Shown piece by piece: positions 1 through 11,596 of a stretch of DNA of 64,000 nt. Source of the stretch: Daphnia carinata (taxonomy: Eukaryota; Arthropoda; Branchiopoda; Diplostraca; Daphniidae). The notes under the pieces were generated by a model. It did no database searches. It saw only the letters and a program-made list of their open reading frames with translations, and was not told the origin of the DNA. The stretch covers positions 6,013,357 through 6,077,356 of the forward strand of contig NC_081340.1 of assembly GCF_022539665.2 (NCBI RefSeq), given 5' to 3'. The position numbers and the translations under genes were made by a program. Numbering within the stretch: position 1 is the stretch's first letter; each line of letters starts with the position of its first letter.

Positions 1-1270
1 CGTCTCGTCCCCGAAGCACTGGACATCTTCGCGAAGGATGGGTGTTATAAAGGTGGAAATCAATGATCCGGCATTAATAGAAAAGTAGAAGACGGAAAAG
101 AATGCTTCAAGTTGTCTATCCTGTTGTGGACGGACAAATTGATCGCCTCCGAAAGCGGAAACGCAAGGCTTGATCCCGCCGGTACCGATTGCAATAATGA
201 GCAAGCCCGTCATGGAAAACCCGCTAGAATAGTGAGCCCCACCCAAATAAAAAATGAGTTGATTAAAGTTATAAGCCAAAACTATTAATTACGTTTGCGG
301 AAGGAAATTCGGTATGGCTGCAACAGCAAGCATGATGCTACCGAAAGCATAGATGCATGAAAGGATCGCAATAGTTCTTGGAATAGAAGAAAACGAATTA
401 CGAGCGAAAAATTAGATTTGGCTTTATGGTTTCATACTTGAATTTTCCGAGATAAGTGTCAGCCAAGATGGCACCAGGAATCGGCGTGAAATAACATAAC
501 ATAAGAAAAGTATGGTAGAGGACAGTGGCTTTGTCTTCGGAAAAATCAAGGATTTGTTTCATGTAGAGTGTCAAGACGGCTAAATTCAAATTTTATAACA
601 TTTTAAACATTGTTAGATTAGAACATATGTTGAGCAAAAAGTTAACTTACTTCTCATGCCATAGTAATTAAATCTTTCACAGAATTCATTGGTTACGATG
701 AAGAACACAGATTTCGGATATTTCAGTTTCTATAAGAAAGATATTGATTAATTTCACAAATGTCTATCAGAAAATTTACATGTTTTTGTCTCGATTAGTC
801 ACTTACCACATTCTTATCAGGTTGTTCAACGTCCACGGGTAGTTTCTCAACTAGTGACAAATAATTTCACGTCAGCTTAATCAACGTCGAATACATTACG
901 TTTAACATATCATAATGTGGGAAAAACACACGGTGATAGCCGCTACAATGATACGGCTACCTGTTTCAAACTAAGTATTTAAAGATTTTTTAAAATATTA
1001 AACTGAATGTCGACCCGTTTAATGGCTGCTGAGGGCAGAGTAGTTGATTTAGCAACTATTCCTTTCAAACTGAGCGCGTGTATAAACAGGAATCGAACAC
1101 GGAATAGAAAAATTATAGTTACGGTCAAGTGTAGCTGTTGGTGAATTAGGCTCTTCGTACGGCAGTAGGACAGCTTCGGTGGTTGTCGGTACAGCATCCG
1201 TAGTTGTCGATACAGAATCCACAGTTGTAGGTACACCCTCCGTCGAGGAGGTAGAGAATTTACGGCTCAT
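1..1270 (-). CDS. Oligopeptide transporter (SLC15/PTR2 family), copy 1, 5' part only
   Basis: This is a proton-coupled di/tripeptide transporter of the POT/PTR family, cut by the left window edge. The start is the ATG at 1268-1270, opening with [14 protein letters not shown]. The visible exons encode a Thr/Pro-rich cytoplasmic N-terminus, a short [15 protein letters not shown] exon, the family signature [13 protein letters not shown], the segment [17 protein letters not shown], and the start of the exon carrying [17 protein letters not shown]. Splice sites match the complete copy at 4454-8036, about 6766 bases away, and I see no frameshift or stop. The exons near the left edge are almost identical to copy 2, whereas the N-terminal exon differs a lot. 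The remaining two thirds lie outside the window, so intactness is unproven. Confidence 0.88.
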
Positions 1271-2400
1271 TATGACAAGAGTCTGTCTCCCACTGACTCC
1301 AACACGTCTGGAGAGACCCCTCTTCAACAAGCGTACCAATTAATGAAAAGTAAGTTTTGCTGGCCGTTTATCAAATATTTGAGACTCTAAACAACGAGAT
1401 AAGGAGAAATACAGCCAATACACTCTGCCTCTTACACACAAACTTGATGGTTGGCTACCCTCACCTTCATAACTCGACAAGAGTGATAACAACACGGACA
1501 CTATAGTACAACTACTTTAATCCAACATACGACTGTTTCCTTTTATAATCTAATTATTCGACAAGTTATAAGTACTTTGAAAACTATAGAGGAAAGAAGC
1601 CTCTACATCACAAAAAGAATGGAATGGGCTGCTATCAGAGCAAGCAACTTGTAGTCCAAGTTGAAGCCAATAGTATTAAGTGGCATCTTAACAAATTGGT
1701 CGACCAGTACGTCTAATCTTTAAATAAGATCAGAAACCACAGTTTCTAATAGAGCAGCGATAAGTTGCCTTGCCCATCAAAAATGAAGTGTCTACAGTGT
1801 CGACAATAACTGGATACTGGCAGCCAAGGACAACATTAATGTCACAATTGGCAAACGTCAAAACAATCGTTTTTTACTGACATTATGTGGTCAAAAAACC
1901 ACTACCAAAATTTTAACACCGTTTTGATTTGGAACGCAGTGTTGGGTTCCCACTTTCGACCTATTTGAAAAGTCACGTGTGTTTTATCAATGCTACAGTG
2001 CATGCTAGCATGGCTAACAATTTAATGATGTTTGGATTCGTGCACAGTACCTCGGCAAAGAATTTTTGCTTTTACTCGGTCGAAATTTTTAGCTAATCCA
2101 GCGTCACTGACATCGTCGTAAGATGATGATGGCTAGCTGCGAGCCGTTTTTCTTTTAGCTCCATTATGTTGCACTTTACTGCACAGGGAACTACGGGCAC
2201 GTAGGCGATATAACTGCGATTCGCATGATGTCAGTGAACAAGAAAAACTCTTCCGCCTAAATGTTTGATACAGTTAATCAGCTAATAAGTCAACAGTTTA
2301 CCGTTAACTTTACGTAAACTAACAAAATAATAGTATACCTATTTTACCATAATATTACCGAAATGAAAGTGCATCACGGAGGACAGTTTATAAACAATTA
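1271..2400. other. Upstream region of transporter copy 1
   Basis: No coding region is visible here. It aligns with 8037-9185 upstream of copy 2, with numerous substitutions and indels, and presumably contains the promoter and 5' UTR of copy 1. A short motif containing CACGTG occurs near 1974 and again near 8800 in the other unit. Confidence 0.6.
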
Positions 2401-3240
2401 GGAGATCCTCCCCGAAGCGCAGAAAAATTTCGGGTGAGATTGGTGTCATCAGCAGTTTTAAGTAGGGACACAGCATTATCTGAAAAACAGACGATCAAAA
2501 AGAGAGCTTCAAACTCTCTAACCGGCTCACGTCTGATGAATTGATTTCCGCCAAATGCTATGATACAAGGTTCGAACCACCAATGTAGATTTTTGTGAGG
2601 ACTAATACCGTCCTGTCGAATCTTCTAGATTAGGGCGGCACCTTCAAGTAATTAACACACAAAACCTAAAACCCAACTGCAATTACTTATGTTTTTGGAA
2701 AGAAATTTGGTATGGCGACCTTTGCAAATGTCAAATGCACAAACTTTTGTCAGTATCACTATAGCTCATGAAAATCATCAATAACTAATACAACTCTGCA
2801 GATATGTTACTCTTATAATATTTGTATGTGAGTTTTTGTAAATAACTTATTTATACTTTCAAACATAAGTACTTGCCAAAATAGAAACCAGAATTGGAGA
2901 AAAATATTTCAACGTCAAGATCTTATGATGTAGGTTGGTTGTTGTCTTTGAAGAATCAAACATTTGTTCAAATGGTGATAATATGGTTCACCAGTTGATT
3001 GAAGGAGCAATCTGACAAAATTTTCTAATGATTTGCAAAAAATTTATCTTGAATTTCAATTTCTGAAAAAAAAGAACGCAAGTGGCATTAAATGAATAAA
3101 TTTATGTTGTTGTTTTATTTGCTTTTATTACCACATTCTTATCATGATGGTCCAGGTTCAACGATTTTTCGAATAGGAACATAGTCATACGTCACCTGAT
3201 TGACGGGTGAAATGGTAAGAACCAGCGATATCAAGCTAAG
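2401..3240 (-). pseudogene. Decayed third oligopeptide-transporter relic (left unit)
   Basis: Short stretches resemble exons of the neighbouring transporter in the same order and orientation but are badly eroded. 2401-2590 matches the exon beginning 'cgtctcgtccccgaagcac' (compare 6766-6960). About 2693-2730 matches the start of the next exon. 2870-2970 matches the exon that encodes [12 protein letters not shown] (compare 7164-7355). 3125-3240 matches the KNV exon with 'accacattcttatca'. Frames are destroyed by indels and stops. The same relic is at 9185-9800, so it predates the tandem duplication. Confidence 0.75.
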
Positions 3241-3802
3241 CTATTTCAAGTCCGGTTCAACAAGTTGCATTCTACATACGTCCAGATATGTCCTTGACAA
3301 GAATAAAATCCACATTACGATAAGTAATAACATGAGTAAAGTTCTAGCATTTCATTGTAGATAAATAATACCCAATACTTTTTTCGAGAAATTTGCAACT
3401 ATTAAGGAATTCAACTGGCAAAAAATTGCCAGCCTCGTGGTCGTTATGACACATACGACCACAGGTAGCAGACCTCTCGAGAAAGCCACAGCGGTGTCAG
3501 GTTATAATCATGGAGTCAAATTATTTAATTTTATGCCAAGTCGTGTTTAGCCACTCTACCAAATGATCACATAAAACTGGGCACATGTGAGGTTATCCTT
3601 GTTAACAGACACGATCTTACTACGCAATATTGGTTATTTTATTGTGATAAAAGATGAGTACAAGAGGATTGCGAGTACCTAACTAGACCATATCTCGCAT
3701 TTTGCTCTGACACATACATAAAAAAAATACATCAGCTGTGTCTAGTTTAATGGGGGACAAAGAACGATCGGGTACTTTGATTTCTTTTTCTTCATTTTCA
3801 GC

Positions 3803-4260
3803 TTGAATTCTTCTTCCATTCGAGTTACCCTCATACGAGATGACCATCTGTTCGACTTTCCTGCCATGGGATCATACTTGGAGTTTGATCAATTTGGAAC
3901 CCCGTGCTCACATAACAACTGAACCGGCAATTTGGTATGCCAAGCGATGCGCAGCGAATAAATCACCTTCATCAGTTGATTACTGAAGGCTGCGAAAATA
4001 AAATTTTGATATCTCAAGATATTCACACAAAACACCGATTGGTTTTATTATTTGTTTTTTTTTTACTAGATGCAATTTTTTGTATACACTTGCTTATACT
4101 GTTTTAACTTCAAAACTATTTACAAGCTAAATTTGGAGGCAACGGTTACAGCCATATCTTGGGGAACATAGTGCCTAAAATGCGCGAAAAAGGCATGGAA
4201 GATGGCAAATTAGACAAGCTTTTAATTAATAACCCTTCCCGGTGGCTAACATGCCTATGA
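3803..4260 (+). pseudogene. Phosphotriesterase-related protein (PTER) gene fragment, decayed
   Basis: Read on the plus strand, two consecutive segments match the C-terminal third of PTER-type metal-dependent hydrolases. The first runs from about 3803: it gives MGSYLEFDQFG, then after a frame change FGMPSDAQRINHLHQLITEG and ILISQDIHTKHRL. The second, after an intron-like gap, gives GGNGYSHILGNIVPKMREKG, then NNPSRWL, and ends at the stop at 4258-4260. Human PTER has the same order: GCYLEYDLFG, MAHDIHTKHRL, GGHGYSHILTNIVPKM, IENPKQWL. A frameshift with stops lies between about 3900 and 3930, the splice phases do not match, and the N-terminal two thirds are absent. It is therefore a pseudogene fragment. 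Confidence 0.8.
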
Positions 4261-4453
4261 TGCGATTTCAGTTTAACTTTTATTAACTTATAAAAAGTCA
4301 TTTCTTCTTATTTTTGGCTATTCAAACAATTAAATATCACTTACCTGAATCACACAAGATTTGATGCGATAATATAAAGTTCGCATGAGAAATGTGATCA
4401 CTAGTTGTCATCTATTTTATTCATATATTTTTCCATACAAACAATTTTAACAT

Positions 4454-7400
4454 TTATTCTGAAAACGCCTTATTCTCTTTCCCCTTTTTGTCTTCATCTT
4501 CTTCATCGGAAGACGATGACGATGAATCAGTTTTGTCATTCACGGAAAGGCGTTTCTTTTCGTCCTCTTTTTCCTTTTGCTCGTCTTCGACGTACTTATA
4601 ATTCCACGACATGGCGATGAAAATAATAACTGCTATGCCCATGATACCAGCGAATAAGAAAAACTCATCCGCCTAACATACAAAAAAAGCTTGTCACATG
4701 TTTGGATAGGAAGTAATTTTTCTTGACATTGGCTTACTTGACTCATGTCAGACTGGAATTGGATCACAATGATGTCAATCAAGTTACCAAAAGCGACGAC
4801 TAGAAGCCAAATTGCCTGCATGACTGATTTCATGCTAATGGGTGCCTATGAAACGCGATGAATTAACGATATTACATCTCTTGATATATAACTCCATTAC
4901 ACACGGTATGTCTACCATAACTGCTAGACCTACCTGGGAGTATGAAAACGTAAGCCCTGTAACCGAAAACATGACTTCACCGACTGTAACAACAAAATAC
5001 TGTGGCAGTAGCCAGAGGATGTTGACGCTATTTGGGGGTGTTACTTCTACGGTCATAACGTGCTGAGAATAAATGAAATTAGATAGAGAAATCGAACAGT
5101 TGATCAGGTTAAAGAATAATTACGTAATAATCAGTTTCGTTTAGCGACTTTTGGATCACGACTCTGTACACTCCGCCTTGAATGAGATTTTCCACTTGTC
5201 CAATGAATGATTCATTGTAAAACAGTTCGTACCTAAAAAAAAAAAAAGAAAAAAGGAAGTGGTTTTCAATCTAGAATGTGATCGAAGATTACTAGAAATA
5301 ACTTACGTTCCAATTTCAGTCTTTTGGTACTCGGTTTGAACAATATAGTTTATTTCCGGTGTCGTTGCAGCCGTTTCATTTAGTACGTAAGTATATTCGT
5401 AAGTCGTCTTTTTGGTTTCCTGTCGTATCCTTATGTTCGATCCAGCATACTCTTCGAACGTATAGTCGTCCACGAAAAATCTGTGATATTTCAAAAGCTA
5501 GTATACTTGGCGGGTTCAGGTTTATCTTCTTACTCTAATAGTGGCAACCAAACTGTAATACTTACGCAACGAACGGGTCTCCAGTATCAGATTTTTCCAG
5601 TTGCTCCTCGTTGTTCACGCGAGTTATTGTTAAGTTATTTTCGCGTTCAGTGATTAAGATCGAGTAACCTTTTGTTCCGTTTCCTTTGCCTAGATTCACT
5701 TCTCCTGTATTAAAACCACCAGTGAATTGGAGGTAACCTCCACAATCCGGGTTTTCCAAGGAAGCAGTGGCAAAGATATCCTTATCTGCTTCTAGGTCTT
5801 GCACAAACTTATATTCGTTTGCGTTGACAACTAGATCTCCATTTTTGTCTGTGACACGATACGTAACGGTGACTTGGCAAGGTAAAGTGTTGATGAAGTT
5901 GAGCTGCATTCGACCGTCAGCGGGTATTGTCGCGTATGTCGGCTGAATGTAGAAAACAAATATTAGCAATTGAATAGTGCAAATGGGTTTGCAAAAGGTT
6001 TTACCTCAAGAGCGATCTCAAGGAAACCAGAAATAACAAAAGAAAGGCCACATAACACAAGACCACAGCCGATTCGACGAAGTGGTGTCAATAGTCCGCT
6101 CTTTTTGAAACAAGGATAGATCACAGCTTCGAAAAGTGGGACCAACAGCAAAATTAACAATGGATTAATGATTTGCATTTGATCAGGCTTGAGCACAAAA
6201 CCTCCCAGGTCTCCGTTCATTCGTGTAGCCTGGAATGTCCATCGTGAACCCTATATGTACAATTACACAAATAAATCAAAGACTTAATTTATGCAATCAA
6301 TAAATTTCATTTACCTGCTGATCGTAAAGTGCCCAAAAGACGGGTAACGGGATGAAAACAAATCCAACAGCCAACACTCGCTTGACGTCCTCTATCAGCT
6401 GTTTGTCAAATTTGTCTAATGCATAATCCAACCAATGATCGTGTTTCTCTCCCTTAGACTTAAATCTGCGACTGATAGCATGCTACATCAAAATGCATAA
6501 AGAACATATTAAAATTGATTTGCAAAAGTACTAAACGTTCTAGGCAATACATACGCCAATGCACTTGAAGAATTCACCCATGATGTTGCCCTCTGGTTTC
6601 TTAATAGTGTACAATGGTTTACCAGCAATGAAGATTACTAGACATCAATGTAAGTTTTTAGATTGAAGAAAGAAATCATTAATTTTGTTTTTCTTTTAAA
6701 GATGTGTCACATACCGACGGCGACGACCATAAGGATGGCAGGGACACCAAAAGCCAAAGGATAGCACGTCTCGTCCCCGAAGCACTGGACATCTTCGCGA
6801 AGGATGGGTGTTATAAAGGTGGAAATCAATGATCCGGCATTAATAGAAAAGTAGAAGACGGAAAAGAATGCTTCAAGTTGTCTATCCTGTTGTGGACGGA
6901 CAAATTGATCGCCTCCGAAAGCGGAAACGCAAGGCTTGATCCCGCCGGTACCGATTGCAATAATGAGCAAGCCCGTCATGGAAAACCCGCTAGAATAGTG
7001 AGCCACACCCAAATAAAAAATGAGTTGATTAAAGTTATAAGCTAAAACTATTAATTACGTTTGCGGAAGGAAATTCGGTATGGCTGCAACAGCAAGCATG
7101 ATGCTACCGAAAGCATAGATGCATGAAAGGATCGCAATAGTTCTTGGAATAGAAGAAAACGAATTACGAGCGAAAAATTAGATTCGGCTTTATGGTTTCA
7201 TACTTGAATTTTCCGAGGTAAGTGTCAGCCAAGATGGCACCAGGAATCGGCGTGAAATAACATAACATAAGAAAAGTATGGTAGAGGACAGTGGCTTTGT
7301 CTTCGGAAAAATCAAGGATTTGTTTCATGTAGAGTGTCAAGACGGCTAAATTCAAATTTTAAAACATTTTAAACATTGTTAGATTAGAACATATGTTGAG

Positions 7401-8036
7401 CAAAAAGTTAACTTACTTCTCATGCCATAGTAATTAAATCTTTCACAGAATTCATTGATTACGATGAAGAACACAGATTTCGGATATTTCAGTTTCTATA
7501 AGAAAGATATTGATTAATTTTTAAAATGTCTATCAGAAAATTTACATGTTCTTGTCTCGCTAAATTACTTACCACATTCTTATCAGGTTGTTCAACGTCC
7601 AAGGGTAGTTTCTCAACTAGAGACAAATAATTTCACGTCAGCTTAATCAACGTCGAATACATCACGTTTAACATATTATGTAGTGGGAAAAACATACGGT
7701 GATAGCCGCTACAATGATACGGCTACCTGTTTCAAACTACGTATTTTAAGATTTTTTAAAATATTAAATTGAACGTCTACTCGTTTAATGGCTGCTGAGC
7801 GCAGAATAGTTGGTTTAGCAACTACTCCTTCCAAATTGTGCCTGTGTATAAACATGAATCGAATATGTAATAGAAAAATTATAGGTACGGTCAAGTGTAG
7901 CTGGTGGTGACTTAGGCTCTTCGTACGGTGGTGGTGCAGCCTCGGTTGTTGTCGGTGCAGCCTCGGTTGTTGTCGGTGCAGCCTCGGTGGTTGTCGGTAC
8001 ACCCTCTGTCGAGGAGGTAGAGGATTTACGGCTCAT
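4454..8036 (-). CDS. Oligopeptide transporter (SLC15/PTR2 family), copy 2, complete
   Basis: This is a proton-dependent di/tripeptide symporter of the plasma membrane, like animal PepT1/PepT2 and Drosophila yin. About 14 coding exons splice cleanly with GT-AG sites. In order they encode: a cytoplasmic N-terminus with TTTEAAP repeated three times; signature [74 protein letters not shown]; a large luminal or extracellular insert between the last transmembrane groups, typical of animal PepT, with several NxS/T sites (exons 5124-5942); then NILWLLPQYFVVTVGEVMFS and the final helices. The C-terminus is highly charged (Ser/Asp/Glu/Lys) and ends at the TAA at 4454-4456. The size, roughly 740 residues, fits the family. 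I chose the ATG at 8034-8036 as the first in frame. The gene looks intact. Confidence 0.92.
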
Positions 8037-9184
8037 TATGACAAGAGTCTGTCTCCCACTGATTCCAACACGTCTGGAGAGACCCCACTTCAACAAGCGT
8101 ACTAATCAATTGGGGAAAAAAAGTTTTGCTGGCCGTTTATCAAATATTTGAGACTCTAAACAACAAGATAAGGGGAAATACAGCAGCCAGTACACTCTGT
8201 CACTCACACACACGCTTGATGGTTGACTACTCTCACCTTCATAGCTCGACAAGAGTGATAACAACACGGACACTATAGCCCAACTACTTTAATCCAACAT
8301 AAGAATGTTTTCTTTTATAATCTAATAATTCGACAAGTTACTGAGTACTTTGAAAACTATAGAGTAAAGAAGGCTCTATATAAAAAAAAGAATGGAATGG
8401 GCTGCTATCAGAGTAAGCAGCTTGTAGTCCAAGTTGAAGTCAATGGTTTAAAAGTCGCATCGTAGCAAATTTGCAGATATTCAACTAAAACCGGTTTTTA
8501 TAGAACACATTGATACGCAAGCAAACTCAGTTAGTGATTTCTGCGTCATTTTTTTTTTTTTTGCGTCTGAGGCATGATTAAATAAATACTAATTCTATAT
8601 CAAAAGATAAGGTAGACCAATACGTCTGATCTTTGGATACTGGATAGCCAAGGACGATATAAATGTCACAATTGGCACCCGTCAAAACAATCGTTTTTTT
8701 ACTGATATTATGTGGTCAAAAACGACTTACCTAAAATTTCAACACCGTTTTGCTCTGGAACGCAGTGTTGGGTTTACACCTTCGACCTATTTGAAAAGTC
8801 ACGTGTGTTTTATCACAGCTACAATGCGTGCTAGCATGGCTACAATTAATGATGTTTTGATTTGTGCACAATACCGCAGCAAAGAATTTCTGTTTTTATT
8901 CGTTGAAATTTTTAGTTCAATCCAGCGTCATTGACATCGCCAGAAGATGATGATGGCTAGCTGCGAGCCGTTCTTTTTAGCTCCATCGTGTTGCCCTTTG
9001 CCACACATGGAACTACGGGCATGTAGGCGATCATTGTGACTCGCATGATATCAGTGGACAAGAAAAATTCTTCCACCTAAATGTTTGATACAGTTAGGTA
9101 ACAAGTTGAAACACCCATAGAATACTTCACCTACCTTATCATAACATTACCCAAATGAAAGTGAATTACGGTGAGTAGCATATT
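8037..9184. other. Upstream region of transporter copy 2
   Basis: There is no gene here. It is colinear with 1271-2400 with many differences, and a T tract interrupts it near 8550. It probably holds the promoter of copy 2. Confidence 0.6.
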
Positions 9185-9800
9185 AAGATATTGAGAGATC
9201 GTCCCCGAAGCACTAATAAATTCTGCGTGGGATTGGTGTCATCAGCAGTTTAAATTAGGCACACAGCATTATCTGAAAAGTAGACGATCGAAAAGAGCTT
9301 CAACGTTGCGACCTTTGCAAATGTCAAATGCACAAACTTCTGTCAGTATCACTGTAGCTCATGAAAATCATCAATAACTGATACAGCTCTGCAGATATGT
9401 TACTCTTATAAAAATGTATATGTGAGTTTTCGTTGATAACTCATTTATACTTTCAAAGATAAGTACTTGCCAAAATAGAACCCAAAATTGGGGGAAAGTA
9501 GCTCAATGTCAAGATCGTATGATGCAGGATGGTTGCTTTGTCTTTGAAGAATCAAAAATTTGTTCGCATGGTGACACAATGGATCACCAGTTCGTTACAG
9601 GAACAATCTGGCAAATTTCTGAAAACCAAAAAGCAAGCGAGTGGCATTAAATGAATAAATCTATGTTGTTGTTTTTATTTGCTTTTATTACCACATTCTT
9701 ATCATGATGGTCCAGGTTCAACGGTTTTTCGAATAGGAACATAGTCACACGTCACCTGATTGACGGGTGAAATGGTAAGAACCAGCGATATCAAGCTAAG
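9185..9800 (-). pseudogene. Decayed third oligopeptide-transporter relic (right unit)
   Basis: This is the same eroded exon series as at 2401-3240. 'gatcgtccccgaagcac' at about 9188 mirrors the transporter exon at about 6768. 'aagtacttgccaaaatag' and following (9460-9560) mirrors the [12 protein letters not shown] exon. 'attaccacattcttatca' (9688-9705) mirrors the KNV exon. There is no open frame. This copy is shorter than the left one, with a deletion around 9300. Confidence 0.72.
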
Positions 9801-10119
9801 CTATTTCAAATCCGGTTCAACAAGTTGCATTCTACATACGTCCAGATATAAATACTTCAATACTTTAACTACTTTAAATACTTGAATAGTAAAAACATTG
9901 AAATAGTGAGTTGTTATTTAATGTGGTTGTTTTCCTTTGCTTTGTCTTTAAAAGTTAGAATCTATTACTTGCACATGAGTTGAAAGTGCATTGCTTGGTA
10001 TGTTTTAGACATGATAATCTGAGCTGTGATTTAAAAGATGTTTTAATGTGGATGTATATTGGAAATAATCCACATTGAAAATAAATAAAGACAGAATATA
10101 ATGCTAGATAATACCAAAC

Positions 10120-10554
10120 TTTTCTAGCCTTTTCCAAACTAACTTTTGCTTTCACACCCTCATACACACCCCACCCAATGTCTTCATGGAAAGCCCCGTC
10201 TTTCAGCTCCACTCTCACAGTTGAAGACACTCCTACATAGAACTTGTCTTCGATCTGATCTACACAGTCTAAGCCACAGAGAGAAATGTAAGTGAATTTG
10301 TCTCCCTATAATAACAAACAAGTTTACTAATTGTTTGTTGAACAACTGCATGACTCCAGCCATTAAATCCTAACACTTCATTTGCCAAAGCTATCAACCT
10401 CCATCTCTCAATATATGCAAGCTTTTGAATACCAGGACTGTGCCTTTGACTAACCATTTCAGGTGCAAGATCTCTGCCAGTTTGTTGCTTTAGATAACAT
10501 AATACAGTAGGTGCGATAGGATAAGGTATATAATTACTACCCGCGAAGAGTAGA
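10120..10554 (-). pseudogene. RAD52 N-terminal domain fragment (truncated gene)
   Basis: Two minus-strand exons match the conserved RAD52 strand-annealing domain. The first (10328-10554, acceptor 'ttttgcag') gives LAPEMVSQRHSPGIQKLAYI, then LANEVLGFNGWSHAVVQQTI. The second (10120-10268, acceptor 'ggcttag') gives [13 protein letters not shown], then [20 protein letters not shown] and SLEKARK. Human RAD52 shows the same order (GPEYISSR, QKVCYIEG, LANEMFGYNGWAHS, GKFYVGV, VQLKDGSYHEDVGYGVSEG, SLEKARK). The splice phases agree and no stop interrupts either exon. The continuation that in RAD52 carries the Lys/Arg DNA-binding residues (AVTDGLKRAL region) is not found downstream, where the tandem-duplicated block begins, and no N-terminal exon was recognised. 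Probably a truncated copy; a gene with distant exons cannot be excluded. Confidence 0.8.
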
Positions 10555-11234
10555 CTGCAAAACTTGATATTCTTCTACCTCATGTTCAATCTAAGTTATT
10601 GAAAATCGTAAGCAATCAATATGGTATAATAAACCTCAATAAAAGACTTACCCTGCGAAATTTTACAGGCCGCTGCATTGTAAAAAATCTAAAAATTTTA
10701 GTCACTTACAGGAAACACCCGGAAACAAGAAACCACGTGAAAAACAAAAGGCGAATGTTTTACACGAAGAATCAATTGAATTTTTAAACCCCTTTCCCCT
10801 GTACAACTCCCGCACACTAAAAAGTGAAGCCCTTGCATACTAGGAAATAGGAAAATACTAAAATAGGCCTTGAAATAGGCGCCTTCGTCTTGGCTACCTT
10901 CCTTGTCAACTTTTTTCCACTCACAAATGAATCGGTTTGAGACTAAAATAAAATGGTTCAACAAACCAAATGAAACTGAAATTGAGTTTCAAATTGAAGT
11001 GTAAAAATACCAAAATGTCACATCAACCTTAAGTGCCAGAAATAAATAAGAAATGAACGAATGAGTATGTTAAGGAAATATGTATTTACAAAATTTATAG
11101 GATAGGGCTTGAAATTGCAACGATTTACCTAAAAATTATAAAATTATCTGAAATTTTGAGGAGTTATTACATAATTTACAAGACAGTACTCACAAATTTC
11201 AGAAACTATACAAGAATTTCAGCCACAATCTTCA
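10555..11234. other. No gene recognised
   Basis: This is AT-rich sequence upstream of the RAD52-like exons. Open frames on both strands around 10600-10960 have no recognisable protein character. An undetected RAD52 first exon could be here, but I could not find one with a matching phase. Confidence 0.5.
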
Positions 11235-11596
11235 ATGCATCCTACAGCTCGCAAAGGAGTAAATCCACAAAATGACCCACATCCGCCCTCTCCAACGAAG
11301 CCTGTCGTTCGTGAATAATACAATCCAAGGGACGGGCCACATCCGTCATCTCCAATGCGTCCTGCAGCCCGCAAAGAAGCCAATCCAATGGATGAATTTC
11401 ATCCGCAATCTCCAATGCATCCTGCAGCTTGAAAAGGGATAAATCCAAAGAATGGACCACATCCGCATTCTCCAACAAAGCCTGTAGCTCGTGAACAGTA
11501 CAATCCAAAGGGAAGGGTCACATCCGTCATCTTCAATGCGCCCTGCAGCTCGCAAAGAAGTCAATCCAAAAGAAGAATCTCATCCGCAATCTTCTG
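11235..11596. repeat. 60-base minisatellite, six units in a 3+3 higher-order pattern
   Basis: There are six consecutive units of 60-61 bases, each with a core 'caatgc.tcctgcagc.cg' followed by 'cacatccg'. Units 1, 2 and 3 resemble units 4, 5 and 6 more closely than each other, giving a 180-base higher-order repeat copied twice. On the minus strand most units translate as Leu/Asp-rich 20-residue repeats (LQDALEIADEIHPLDWLL), but unit 5 carries an extra base that breaks the frame. It could be a decayed coding repeat or plain satellite. Confidence 0.85.

Larger units (their letters stand above)
1..3300. repeat. Tandem segmental duplication, left unit (partial)
   Basis: Sequence 1-3300 matches about 6767-9847 with a constant offset near 6766 over the first 900 bases. 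It carries the transporter 5' exons, the upstream region and a decayed transporter relic. Identity looks very high (about one difference per 60 bases) across positions 1-700, falls to about 90 percent near 1000-1200, and is interrupted by indels beyond that. An example is an extra block of about 90 bases near 1700-1800 that the right unit lacks. The match stops at 'tacgtccagata', near 3299. Confidence 0.93.
6767..9847. repeat. Tandem segmental duplication, right unit
   Basis: This is the counterpart of 1-3300, in the same orientation. It covers the 5' exons of the complete transporter, its upstream region and a decayed transporter relic. The homology ends abruptly at 'tacgtccagata', near 9847, after which the two loci are unrelated. 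The RAD52-like fragment begins a few hundred bases beyond this boundary. Confidence 0.92.

Noticed and set aside
11235-11596. Possible CRISPR-like array
   Set aside because: The units are contiguous 60-base repeats without unique spacers in a eukaryotic genome, so it is a minisatellite.
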